A stretch of 63,510 nucleotides of DNA, from the NCBI GenBank assembly GCA_903789665.1, contig CAIFEX010000020.1, forward strand, positions 1 through 63,510. Reading direction: 5' to 3'. Below are positions 55,215-63,510 of the stretch, one piece after another. A program made the position numbers and the translations under genes. The DNA comes from an uncultured Clostridium sp. (lineage in GTDB: Bacteria; Bacillota; Clostridia; Clostridiales; Clostridiaceae). The notes under the pieces were generated by a model, which worked only from the letters and a program-made list of their open reading frames with translations, was not told the origin of the DNA and did no database searches. How positions within the stretch are numbered: position 1 is the first letter of the stretch; each line of letters starts with the position of its first letter.

Positions 55215-56117
55215 TTAAATAACTTTGTTTCTAAGGGTACCTATATTTTCAACCTCACACTCTACAATATCGCCTTTTTTTAGGAATCTTGAAGGATTGA
55301 ATCCCATGCCAACCCCTGATGGGGTCCCAGTTGCTATGATATCTCCCGGCCTCAATGTCATTCCTGAGGACAGCTCATTTATTATAGTGGGAATGTCAAA
55401 TATGAAATTCCTTGTATTGGAATTCTGCCTAAGCTCTCCATTTACTCTGCTGCAAAGATTCAATTCTACAGGAAATTTGATTTCGTCCTTGTAGACTACA
55501 CATGGTCCAAATGAAGTAAATGTATCAAGGCTCTTTCCTCTATACCACTGGACATGTTTTTGTTGAATATCTCTTGCACTTATATCATTCATAATAGTAT
55601 ATCCAAATACATGGTTCTCAGCCCTTTCTTTCGGTATGTTAGTTCCTTCTTTTCCTATTATTACCGCCAACTCAACCTCATAATCCAATTGATTGGTAAT
55701 ATCTGAATGACTGTCTATAAAATCTCCCGGACCTATTGGACTAACAGCCCTCTTTGAAAAATATACAGGATGTTCAGGAATATCTATAGAATCATCTTTA
55801 AAACTTTTGGCAGTTTCTTTTACATGGTCTATGTAATTGAGGCCCAGACATATTACATCGCTTTCCGTTTTTCCTATAGGTGCGGCTATTGTGACATTGG
55901 ATTTGTCATATACACTGTTTTTGGGGTAATCTGAATCATTGTATATATATTTTAATTTTTCAATATCTTCATCCTTCAGGTTTTCTATAAGATCCTTCAT
56001 GTTTTTATACTGACCCTTGAGCTTTATACTGCCGAGATCAATTATATTTTCCATGCTTTTACTGTACATTCCAAGCTTTTTTTCGCCTCTGTCATGTTTA
56101 AAAATTATAAACTTCAT
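55215..56117 (-). CDS. Fumarylacetoacetate hydrolase family protein
   Basis: 300 residues; the C-terminal FAH fold has the metal ligands in DYEVELAVIIG, the catalytic region FGYTIMNDISARDIQ and TGTPSGVGMGFNP. Members act as hydrolases, decarboxylases or isomerases on small 2-keto acids; the substrate cannot be told. AAAGG precedes ATG 56117 (minus strand). The N-terminal 80 residues are the small domain found in YcgM/HpcE-like enzymes. Confidence 0.88.
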   Translation of the reverse strand: MKFIIFKHDRGEKKLGMYSKSMENIIDLGSIKLKGQYKNMKDLIENLKDEDIEKLKYIYNDSDYPKNSVYDKSNVTIAAPIGKTESDVICLGLNYIDHVKETAKSFKDDSIDIPEHPVYFSKRAVSPIGPGDFIDSHSDITNQLDYEVELAVIIGKEGTNIPKERAENHVFGYTIMNDISARDIQQKHVQWYRGKSLDTFTSFGPCVVYKDEIKFPVELNLCSRVNGELRQNSNTRNFIFDIPTIINELSSGMTLRPGDIIATGTPSGVGMGFNPSRFLKKGDIVECEVENIGTLRNKVI

Positions 56118-56290
56118 AATATCACCTTTCCTTTAACATTGTATTTATCTAATGAAGTATTAAATATTTTGTTTTACATTTCCTTTAAATCATAGAAATA
56201 AAAATTGTATTTGAACTGGGACAGTAAATATTGACAGAATGAAATAAAAAGATTAACATATATAAAACAAGCATTTTATTAAAATTGAAG

Positions 56291-56336
56291 AAGAGTGCTG
56301 CATTACTGTTTTAAGTAGTATTGCAACACTCTTTTA
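56291..56336 (+). terminator. Hairpin upstream of the acyltransferase gene
   Basis: AAGAGTG (56291-56297) pairs with CACTCTT (56327-56333), with inner pairs TGCA/TGCA and ACT/AGT, and is followed by TTATTTG. It lies 25 bases before ATG 56361, between divergent genes, so it may act as an attenuator rather than end a transcript. Confidence 0.45.
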
Positions 56337-56360
56337 TTTGTTATAAGTGAGGTATTGCAG

Positions 56361-57515
56361 ATGAAGAAAAGACTTGTAGAACTTGATGTATTGAGGGGTA
56401 TTGCATTTCTCATGGTTGTAGTTCAACATACAATAGGAGGGTATTCCTATTCGAAAGGCATATCATACGACAGTATGGTTTTATCAAGAGCTATTTATAT
56501 AATTGCACAACCTGCAGTTAAAATATTTTTGGTATTGATGGGCATGACACTTATATACACCTATATCGATAAATTTCATTGGAAATCATTTTATATAAAA
56601 AAGATGAAATTCTTACTCATACCGTATATAATTTTTTCTATATTGGACATATACCTGCTAAAGGATTGGGGAAAATTAAAAAATATTTTTGGACAAATTG
56701 TTACGGGAAATGCAGCATATCACCTCTGGTATATGGGTATGGCTATTAGAATTTATGCCTATTTTCCGGCAATAATTTTTATCACAAGGGCAGTGCGCAA
56801 AAAATCCCATGCATTCAAGAGAAATTTTCTTTTATTGTACAGTGCTGCCTATATATTTGTACTTGAAAACAACGATGATATTTGCAGCTTTTTGGGCAAG
56901 CTCATATTTGGGAATCCTACAGAACTTCAGCAGAAATTTATAAATGTATCCCCTGCAGCCTGGTTTTTATATTTTGTAATAGGTGTTTATGCAATACTTG
57001 GTTATAGAAAGTTCAAGAATATGGCTCTGAAATACGGAAAGGTAATTATTGCACTGTATATGTTTGTTGCAGGGACAGTGTATTGCAGAAGCATAAATTT
57101 ATTTGGAGACAATTTTTTCATATATGATAAATTCAATTGTGAAATTGATGTAGCAAATAGTATTCTGTGTATGATGTCATTTTATGTGCTTTCATTATAT
57201 ATTGTAAAGAAAAAATTACTTTGCGGCTTCTTTAAATTTATAGCCAGGTATTCCTTCCCATCTTATTTATTTCACATAGTGGTGCTCCAGTATTTTGCCA
57301 ACAGCATACATCAGACAAAATATTTTTATTCGTCTCTGATTCTTCTGATACTGACGGTATCCGTAACTTCCTGTATTTTTTACATCGTTGGATTTATTCC
57401 GTTTAGCAGATATGTTACAGGAGTTAAAGAAAATTTTAGTTTCCATAAAAAGAAAATTAATGGACCCAATAACTCATTTATAGATAATTACTATTGTCAG
57501 AAAGGGAATGTATAA
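56361..57515 (+). CDS. Membrane acyltransferase (Acyl_transf_3)
   Basis: About 384 residues and ten transmembrane segments; the N-terminal ELDVLRGIAFLMVVVQHTIG carries the family RG and His, which is the presumed catalytic His. It transfers acetyl or other acyl groups to surface sugars, peptidoglycan or lipids; the acceptor is unknown. GAGGT precedes ATG 56361. Cytoplasmic loops are Lys-rich. It stands alone before the P-type ATPase homologue. Confidence 0.85.
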   Translation: MKKRLVELDVLRGIAFLMVVVQHTIGGYSYSKGISYDSMVLSRAIYIIAQPAVKIFLVLMGMTLIYTYIDKFHWKSFYIKKMKFLLIPYIIFSILDIYLLKDWGKLKNIFGQIVTGNAAYHLWYMGMAIRIYAYFPAIIFITRAVRKKSHAFKRNFLLLYSAAYIFVLENNDDICSFLGKLIFGNPTELQQKFINVSPAAWFLYFVIGVYAILGYRKFKNMALKYGKVIIALYMFVAGTVYCRSINLFGDNFFIYDKFNCEIDVANSILCMMSFYVLSLYIVKKKLLCGFFKFIARYSFPSYLFHIVVLQYFANSIHQTKYFYSSLILLILTVSVTSCIFYIVGFIPFSRYVTGVKENFSFHKKKINGPNNSFIDNYYCQKGNV

Positions 57516-57638
57516 AGTTAATTTTTATAAATACGATATTTATGTACGTAATGTTTTTTATTTAAAGCTGCACTTGTCTATTCAGTATTAAATCAAGCTT
57601 CAAACCTGCAATTGTTTGATAGGAGGGTTTATAGATAT

Positions 57639-60227
57639 ATGATTGAATGGTACAAATATCCGTGGAGTGAAGTAGTTAAAGAACTAAACAGTGATACATA
57701 TTATGGACTGGATGAAGAGCAGATAAAGCCTCTTAGAGAAAAATACGGAAAAAATGAAATCATCATGCCGGAAACCAAGAGCTTATTTTACCTTATACTT
57801 AAGCAGCTTAAGGAAATATGGGTATTGTTGCTGATATTTTGTACAGTTTTGTTTATATATTCAGGTATTGGAAACTGTGGGATTATATCTTTGGCTATCA
57901 TCTTTTTAAATATATTTTTTACGGTCTTGGAGCAGTATAAAAGAGAAAAAGGTATAAGGGAACTGCAAAAATTGAATTCAGGAGCGGCGAGAGTAATAAG
58001 AGACGGGCGGACTATGAGAATACCTTCTGGAGAACTTGTAGTAGGAGATATAGTTATAATTGGCAGGGGTGAAGGTGTACCTGCGGATATGAGAATTGTT
58101 GAAAGCAATGATTTGAAAGTAAATGAGTGTTCTGTTACAGGAGAAAATTTTTTAGTTGAAAAATATGAATTCAAAATAGATGATCGGGAACCATCACTTT
58201 CTGATATGAAAAATATGCTTTTCAAATCTTCCTATATAGCGGATGGTGATGGTACGGGAATAGTTACAGCAGTTGGTATGGATACCCAGGTGGCTAATAT
58301 AATAAAACTTTTGCTTGAAAGTGAAGAAAAAAGGGAATTTTTTGGCTCGAGAATAAATAGGGTTATGAATGCTTTTAGCCTTTTGTCGGTAATTTGTGCT
58401 TTGGCAATCGGCATACTTATGGATTTTACATTCAGCATAAATATTTACCATGTTGTAAAGACAATGGCAGTTTTATTTTTAAGTATTATTCCCCAGGTAA
58501 TGATTGCTGTAATTTCTCTTGTGGGAGTGATTTTGCTAAAAAAGTTCAAAAAAGAGGATATAATTTTTAAGGATCTGCTGAGTGTGGAAAAGTTTTCAAA
58601 AGTTTCAGCAATTTGTACAGATAAGGTAGGAGCTTTTTCCAAAAACAAAATGAGAATAGTAAAGGCCTATGGGAGTAATGGCATCGTGGATATAAATGGA
58701 AAAACTTTGAGAGACGGCATGGGTGAAAGCCTGTATAGAATGATAAATATAGGGCTTTTATGCAATGATGTAAAATCTGTGAAGACAAACGGGGAAAACT
58801 GGGTAAAAAATTTAGTGGAAGCCTCTCTTATAAGGTTTGGAGCTAGAAACGGCGTATATAAAAAGGAACTGGATAAAAAATACGGCAGGGTATTTGAAAT
58901 TTTGTTTGACAGTGAAAGACGTATAACTACCACTGTAAATAAGATGGACAAGAAGTATAGAGCTCATGTTAAAGGGGCTACGGATTCTATTTTGAGCAGA
59001 TGTACACATATATTGAAGAACGGTTTGGAAATGGAAATAACGGAAGAAGATATGGAATCTATAAGGAATGCCGACATTAGCATGTCCAACGAAGGCTTGT
59101 ATGTCGAGGCATTTGCCTATAGGAATTTTAATTATGAACCGAGTATAAAGGAAAATATCGAGAGCAATTTGATCTTTGTGGGATTGATTGGTTTCGACAA
59201 TATGTTAAAGGAAAATGCATCGGATTCCATAAAAAAGGCACTGTCTCTTTCAATAAAACCTGTTATCATTACGGATGACAGTAAGCTTACAGCCCTGGCC
59301 GTAGGTAAGAAAATGAACATTGCATCTAGAATTTACCAGACAATTTCCGGAGTTGAAATGGACAATATGATGGATGAGGAGTTCGATCGCATTGGAGAAA
59401 AAATAATCTTCTTTTCCAGAATAAGTTCCAAACATAAAGTTAAAATAATAAGGGCATTGAAAAGTTATGGTTATATAACAGCTATAACGGGATGGAAACT
59501 TACGGACTTGCCTGCACTTAAGATATCAAATGTGGGTATAACCAACACCAAGAGTAAAATAGTAAAGAAATTATGTGATATATTTGTTAAGGATATGGAT
59601 TTTATGGGATTTTTAAAGACCATAGAGAATTCAAGAAAAATTATGAATATGATAAAAAAGATAATTGTATATATTATAAGCTGCTGTACAGGACTTGCAG
59701 TATTTTTGTCAATGCTTTTTTTATATGGTTTTGATACTTCCCAATATGTTGTAATGGAATCTCTTTGGTTTAACTGTGTTGTCATGTTTTTGTCGGCTTT
59801 GTCTCTCATGAATCAATATAAAGATGAGGACGGTGATTATATACCATCTACGATTGACAGGGATATAATAGGAGAAAATTGGGGATTTATTTTGTTTGGA
59901 GGATTTTCCATGGGAGTTTTGTCTTTTATATCCCTGTATGTGTCCGATCTGTGGCAGAGTAAGTTTTCATTTTTGACCTCCATTTCAATTTTGAATTTCT
60001 GTGCCTCAATATTTGTATACAGTTTTTCCAATAAAAAATTTTTTCAAAATAAGATTTCAAATATAATTACGGTTGTAAATATTATTTTGCAATTGGCCGT
60101 AACTTTTATTGCGGGCAGGTTCTTGATTATGTTCAATTTGGTCTATTGGGAGATACTTTTTGTATGTGTGCTGATATGGACTGTTTTATGTGTAAACATC
60201 AAATTCCACAAAAATCAATATGATTAA
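57639..60227 (+). CDS. Degenerate P-type ATPase homologue
   Basis: 862 residues with the complete P-type layout: cation-ATPase N-terminal domain, actuator, P/N domains and about eight to ten membrane helices. Key motifs are altered: DKTGT is DKVGA (D328 kept), TGES is TGEN, the ion-binding IPEGLPA of M4 is IPQVMIA, TGDGxND is TGWKLTD and the M6 NxxTD is NCVVM. The KGAT/P nucleotide motif survives (HVKGATD). Loss of the TGDG Asp and of the ion ligands makes transport unlikely although the frame is intact. ATG 57639 is preferred, with AGGAGGG upstream; TTG 57612 is in frame. It precedes comEC by 57 bases. Confidence 0.85.
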   Translation: MIEWYKYPWSEVVKELNSDTYYGLDEEQIKPLREKYGKNEIIMPETKSLFYLILKQLKEIWVLLLIFCTVLFIYSGIGNCGIISLAIIFLNIFFTVLEQYKREKGIRELQKLNSGAARVIRDGRTMRIPSGELVVGDIVIIGRGEGVPADMRIVESNDLKVNECSVTGENFLVEKYEFKIDDREPSLSDMKNMLFKSSYIADGDGTGIVTAVGMDTQVANIIKLLLESEEKREFFGSRINRVMNAFSLLSVICALAIGILMDFTFSINIYHVVKTMAVLFLSIIPQVMIAVISLVGVILLKKFKKEDIIFKDLLSVEKFSKVSAICTDKVGAFSKNKMRIVKAYGSNGIVDINGKTLRDGMGESLYRMINIGLLCNDVKSVKTNGENWVKNLVEASLIRFGARNGVYKKELDKKYGRVFEILFDSERRITTTVNKMDKKYRAHVKGATDSILSRCTHILKNGLEMEITEEDMESIRNADISMSNEGLYVEAFAYRNFNYEPSIKENIESNLIFVGLIGFDNMLKENASDSIKKALSLSIKPVIITDDSKLTALAVGKKMNIASRIYQTISGVEMDNMMDEEFDRIGEKIIFFSRISSKHKVKIIRALKSYGYITAITGWKLTDLPALKISNVGITNTKSKIVKKLCDIFVKDMDFMGFLKTIENSRKIMNMIKKIIVYIISCCTGLAVFLSMLFLYGFDTSQYVVMESLWFNCVVMFLSALSLMNQYKDEDGDYIPSTIDRDIIGENWGFILFGGFSMGVLSFISLYVSDLWQSKFSFLTSISILNFCASIFVYSFSNKKFFQNKISNIITVVNIILQLAVTFIAGRFLIMFNLVYWEILFVCVLIWTVLCVNIKFHKNQYD

Positions 60228-60284
60228 TAAGTCATTTTTAGGCAAATATGATAATATCGAACTGCATTGTATGGAGGTATCATT

Positions 60285-61997
60285 ATGACCATGAAAAGGC
60301 CTTTGGTATTTTATTCTGTATCCTTGTACCTGGGATGTTTATTTGCCCTGTTATTTTTAGACAGTATTTTAGCGGCAGCGATAATGGCTGCTTTTTTTCT
60401 TATAATATTATTTTTCACGCTGGAAATTAAAGCTTTTATGATAAATGTAATGTTCTTTTTATTTGGAATACTCAGCTTTTATATGTATTTTGGCATAGAT
60501 ATTCAAAGCCCCGAAAAAATCAGAGTTGTGGGTGTTAAGAACTATTATTTTATAGGAGATTTTAAAGGCAGAAAAATTATACTGGAGGGTAAAACCAAGG
60601 GCCTGGAAGAAGGACAGAGGGTAGAGGCAGAGGGTAGATTTAAAAGAGATTTCGATGTTGAAAAGGGAATTATCGGGCATTATTATATGACGGGATACAA
60701 GTACTGCAAAAGTGACTTGGTATGCCGCTCTTATGAATTCAAGAAAAATCTTCATAAGAGATTTAAAAATATGATTGGAAAGGAGAGGGCGGCTCTTGTC
60801 ATGGCTCTATGCTACGGAGAAACATCTTATATAGACAAGGATCAGATGAAAGATTTTCAGGAACTGGGTATAGTTCACGCCGTGAGTGTTTCAGGTTTTC
60901 ACATGGCTCTTGTGTATATGGTGCTGGAATATACGGTTGGTCTCAGAATAGCCATAGTTGTATCTCTGCTCTATGCATTTTTTACAGGTATGGCGGCGGC
61001 AACCATGAGATCATTTATAATGATAGTTATATTTAAATTGGCAAATGTATTTTTTAGAGAATACGACAGCATATCTTCTCTGGCTTTGTCGGCCCTTGTT
61101 TTAATTGTATTTAAACCTTATTATATAGTGGATATAGGATTTGATCTATCTTTTTTGGCAACCTTAGGCATACTTTTGTATAATAAGAATATATTTAGGA
61201 AGTTATATAGACTACCTGAAAAACTGGCATCAAGTATAAGCTTGACTCTTAGCTCTCAGATTTTTTCAATTCCATATATAGCTTTTACGATACAGAATTT
61301 CAGCTGTGGATTTATTTTAGGCAATCTGTTTTTAATTCCACTGTTTTCAATAATAATTGTGCTTGGGAACGGTGCACTGTGCCTGTATCCCTGTGAAATA
61401 CTGTTCAAGTATGTGTGTAAAGTCATCGGCTTTGTCTTTACTGTGATGGATGGTGCAGGTATAATTGCACTGAAGTTGTGCCCTGAAGTGATGTATTTGA
61501 GTTATAGAGATGGGCTGATAGCTATTTTGTTATTTACATCTGTTGTAATGTGCAGGAAGGGATATAGAAAATTCAAATACATTCCTACTGCATGTTTGAT
61601 GTTTGTAATAATTCAGGAATATGCATTTTTTACCGGCATATCCTTTGTAAATGCGGCCAGCGGAGAAGCTGCTCTTATTGAAAAGGGTCTGAACAAAATT
61701 ATGATATGCAATTATGATTATTTGGATGCCAGGTGGATATGGGACATCGAGAAGCAGCAGCCCATAAATAAAGTTATAACTAATCCGCCTGAGAATTTCG
61801 CCTATGATTTAGGCGGTGGTTCTTATTTGAAGATAAGTGGTAACTCCGGGAATAACATGGAGATGACACTTGATTCTGGGAGCAGGAAATTTAAATTTTT
61901 TTTAGATAAGAGTAATAAGAAGACAAATATGAAAGATTCCCTGGAAAAGGGAAGTTCCTATGTTATAATGTTTAATATGATCTTCAAAGTCAGATGA
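60285..61997 (+). CDS. comEC: ComEC/Rec2 DNA-uptake channel without the hydrolase domain
   Basis: The N-terminal OB-like region (about residues 75-140: GDFKGRKIILEGKTKGLEEG) and the competence domain (ALVMALCYGETSYIDKDQMK, GIVHAVSVSGFHMALVY, MRSFIMI) with about ten membrane helices are present. The usual C-terminal metallo-beta-lactamase domain (HxHxDH) is replaced by about 110 residues without metal motifs. ComEC passes single-stranded DNA into the cell. 570 residues compared with about 770 in Bacillus. GGAGG precedes ATG 60285. Confidence 0.85.
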   Translation: MTMKRPLVFYSVSLYLGCLFALLFLDSILAAAIMAAFFLIILFFTLEIKAFMINVMFFLFGILSFYMYFGIDIQSPEKIRVVGVKNYYFIGDFKGRKIILEGKTKGLEEGQRVEAEGRFKRDFDVEKGIIGHYYMTGYKYCKSDLVCRSYEFKKNLHKRFKNMIGKERAALVMALCYGETSYIDKDQMKDFQELGIVHAVSVSGFHMALVYMVLEYTVGLRIAIVVSLLYAFFTGMAAATMRSFIMIVIFKLANVFFREYDSISSLALSALVLIVFKPYYIVDIGFDLSFLATLGILLYNKNIFRKLYRLPEKLASSISLTLSSQIFSIPYIAFTIQNFSCGFILGNLFLIPLFSIIIVLGNGALCLYPCEILFKYVCKVIGFVFTVMDGAGIIALKLCPEVMYLSYRDGLIAILLFTSVVMCRKGYRKFKYIPTACLMFVIIQEYAFFTGISFVNAASGEAALIEKGLNKIMICNYDYLDARWIWDIEKQQPINKVITNPPENFAYDLGGGSYLKISGNSGNNMEMTLDSGSRKFKFFLDKSNKKTNMKDSLEKGSSYVIMFNMIFKVR

Positions 61998-62031
61998 TTA
62001 CCAATAATAATTAGGGTGGAAGTGAACAAAG

Positions 62032-63066
62032 GTGATTGATATAGCTGCTTTTAATAAAAACTTGAAAAATGGTCATATAGAAAATTGCTATCTATTCTGC
62101 GGAAATGATGAATTCCTTATGAGGGAGAACATAATGCTGTTGATTAAAAGGGTATTGAAACCCGATTTTATTGATTTGAACTATGTAAAATTTGATGGAA
62201 ATTCACTGGAAAACTTCGACGCCGTGATAAATGCCTGTGAAACCCTTCCCTTTATGAGCGATAAGAAAGTCGTGCTTGTGTATAGAGCTTCTTTTATGGA
62301 AGAAGAAAGGGGCTATAAGAGCAAACTTTCCGGTGAATTTAAAAAAATAAAGGACTATTTGAAAAATGTACCGCAGCATTGCATTCTGATATTTTACTGT
62401 GTATTTAAAAGTAAAAGGGATAAACCGGGCAGAATTATATACAGCCTGGATAAAGATATATGTGTGGTTAAAGCCGATAAAATAAAAGGATATCAACTGG
62501 AAAACAAAGTTCAAAAGTTTTTTCAGATTAGGGGTAAGAACATAAGAAAGATGGATCTCAGGATATTTTGCAATCTTATGGAAGGAAACAACCTCAGTGT
62601 AATAGAAAATGAAGTGGAGAAGCTGTGCTGTTATACCTGCGGCAGAGATATAAAGAGAGAAGACATCCAGAAAATGTTTTTAAGCGGCAGTGAAGAGGAT
62701 ATTTTTGATGTGGTGAATGCCATCTCGAATAAAAATTTAAAAAGAGCGCTTTATCTGCTGAATGAACTTGTGGACAGCGGTGCTAAAACAAACTATATTT
62801 TGTCCATGATAGAGAGACAGTTCAGCATGCTTTTTAAGATCAAATTATTGCTGGAAAGAGGGAAAAAGAAGCCCGAGGTCATGAAACTGTTAAAAATCAA
62901 ATCAGGATATGGATACAGTATAATGGTCCAGCAGAGTAAAAAATTTACCTTAAGACAGCTTAAAAGATCCATAGGACTTTGTCTGAATATGGAAAAAAAT
63001 ATGAAAAGCCTTTCTTTAGATGGAAAAACTGAATTGGAACTTCTTTTGATAAATACAGTCGCATAA
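62032..63066 (+). CDS. holA: DNA polymerase III subunit delta
   Basis: Clamp-loader subunit that opens the beta ring. 344 residues with NCYLFCGNDEFLMRENIMLL, the lid region VVLVYRASF and the late IFDVVNAISNKNLKRALYLL. GTG 62032 follows GGTGGAAG. The order comEC-holA-rpsT is conserved in Firmicutes; rpsT here is convergent. Confidence 0.95.
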   Translation: MIDIAAFNKNLKNGHIENCYLFCGNDEFLMRENIMLLIKRVLKPDFIDLNYVKFDGNSLENFDAVINACETLPFMSDKKVVLVYRASFMEEERGYKSKLSGEFKKIKDYLKNVPQHCILIFYCVFKSKRDKPGRIIYSLDKDICVVKADKIKGYQLENKVQKFFQIRGKNIRKMDLRIFCNLMEGNNLSVIENEVEKLCCYTCGRDIKREDIQKMFLSGSEEDIFDVVNAISNKNLKRALYLLNELVDSGAKTNYILSMIERQFSMLFKIKLLLERGKKKPEVMKLLKIKSGYGYSIMVQQSKKFTLRQLKRSIGLCLNMEKNMKSLSLDGKTELELLLINTVA

Positions 63067-63102
63067 ATAAATAACCGGTGCTCACCGGTTATTTATTTAT
63101 GC
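63061..63102. terminator. Perfect 20-bp bidirectional terminator overlapping two stop codons
   Basis: Bases 63061-63080 are the exact reverse complement of 63083-63102 with only two bases between. The GC-rich centre (ACCGGTG/CACCGGT) flanked by A/T arms gives a U-run in both directions. The holA stop (63064-63066) and the rpsT stop (63097-63099) lie inside the two arms. Confidence 0.9.
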
Positions 63103-63363
63103 AGTCAATCCGTTTAATTTCAAAGTCAATTTGGATTTATCCCTTGCTGCTTTATTCTTGTGAATTATACCCTTTGATGCAGCCATATCCAAAGCTTTTA
63201 CAGCCTCCCTTAAAGTGGCTTTAGCTTCTTCTGCATTTCCATTATCAATAGATGACAAAAACTTTTTTTCAGTAGTTTTCAGTGAAGATTTTATCATCTT
63301 ATTTCTCAATGTTTTAGTTTGAATAACTTTTATTCTCTTTTTTGCAGATTTTATATTTGCCAT
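63097..63363 (-). CDS. rpsT: 30S ribosomal protein S20
   Basis: 88 residues, basic and helical, starting [20 protein letters not shown] and ending [11 protein letters not shown], the S20 pattern. AGGAGGTG lies just upstream of ATG 63363 (minus strand); the frame is open 51 bases further. Convergent with holA. Confidence 0.97.
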   Translation of the reverse strand: MANIKSAKKRIKVIQTKTLRNKMIKSSLKTTEKKFLSSIDNGNAEEAKATLREAVKALDMAASKGIIHKNKAARDKSKLTLKLNGLTA

Positions 63364-63402
63364 GTTTTCACCTCCTTGTGTTTTTATGGAGTTTAAATAA
63401 AT

Positions 63403-63450
63403 GTACATTGTCAATTGTACATTGTGAGTTGTCAGTTGTCAATTGTGAAG
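63403..63450. repeat. Short tandem ATTGT-rich repeats upstream of rpsT
   Basis: GTACATTGT recurs at 63403 and 63417, TTGTCAATTGT at 63408 and 63436, with variants between. The same kind of sequence occurs in the trpC-trpF spacer (about 46780-46802). It lies in the upstream region of rpsT on the minus strand. Confidence 0.55.
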
Positions 63451-63510
63451 AGTATATTGGATCGTGTCAATTTACTGTAGGTTAAAAAGCTACAGACTTT
63501 CCCTGCAATA

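Noticed and set aside
1-63510. CRISPR array, prophage or intact insertion sequence
   Set aside because: No regular direct repeats with spacers, no transposase, integrase or structural phage genes were seen on either strand.

Overview
The window is 63.5 kb of low-GC chromosomal DNA from a spore-forming, selenocysteine-using Clostridium. It most resembles the solventogenic/acetogenic group around C. kluyveri and C. ljungdahlii; that placement is inferred from gene content and style and no database search was run. The evidence is strong AGGAGG-type ribosome-binding sites, many TTG and GTG starts, T-box and SAM-I RNA regulators, the mre/min/rodA block joined to spoIVFB, Prp with an N-terminally extended L27, and a complete sel locus. 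There are no phage genes, intact insertion sequences, CRISPR arrays or rRNA genes.

Layout. 1-0.9 kb: the end of an unidentified gene, its terminator, and a 5'-truncated PocR-type chemoreceptor. 1.2-6.8 kb: a KimA-like potassium importer, an ACT-domain protein, a T-box, hom-thrB and a SPOR-domain protein. 7.0-19.6 kb: the cell-shape, division and sporulation block (DUF4321, maf, radC, mreBCD, PBP2, minC, an AEC transporter, minD, minE, rodA, mgsA, a small SpoIVFA-position protein, spoIVFB). 19.7-28.9 kb: two radical-SAM-family genes, rng, rplU-prp-rpmA, obgE, nadD, yqeK, ridA and an rluA-type gene. 28.9-30.9 kb: divergent dacF and comEA. 30.9-35.6 kb: selD (itself a selenoprotein), selA, selB and tRNA-Sec, the whole selenocysteine insertion pathway apart from target proteins. 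35.6-37.4 kb: a gene-poor stretch with an orphan Cys-rich mini-gene and a small minus-strand gene. 37.4-38.3 kb: a metallo-beta-lactamase-fold hydrolase.

38.4-42.4 kb, minus strand: a sulfur-assimilation operon behind a SAM-I riboswitch. It holds a ThiS-like carrier with residues beyond the Gly-Gly, a ThiF-like activating enzyme, a JAMM peptidase and a sulfite reductase fused to TusA. It looks like a protein-thiocarboxylate route from sulfite to cysteine, homocysteine or methionine. Divergent to it, 42.5-49.5 kb: a complete trpEGDCFBA operon behind a Trp T-box that has one specifier stem but two antiterminator/terminator modules.

49.6-57.5 kb is accessory: a MarR regulator, two flavodoxin-fold reductases (one fused to SCP2 and membrane domains), an amino-acid permease, a CMD-like protein, an FAH-family hydrolase, an acyltransferase and the remnant of a helix-turn-helix regulator. 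57.6-63.4 kb: a P-type ATPase homologue that has lost most of its catalytic and ion-binding motifs, a ComEC without its hydrolase domain, holA, and convergent rpsT.

The strongest leads are the SAM-controlled sulfite reductase/carrier-protein operon, the degenerate P-type ATPase, the orphan Cys-rich peptide gene, the doubled trp T-box and the three-part reductase-SCP2-membrane fusion.
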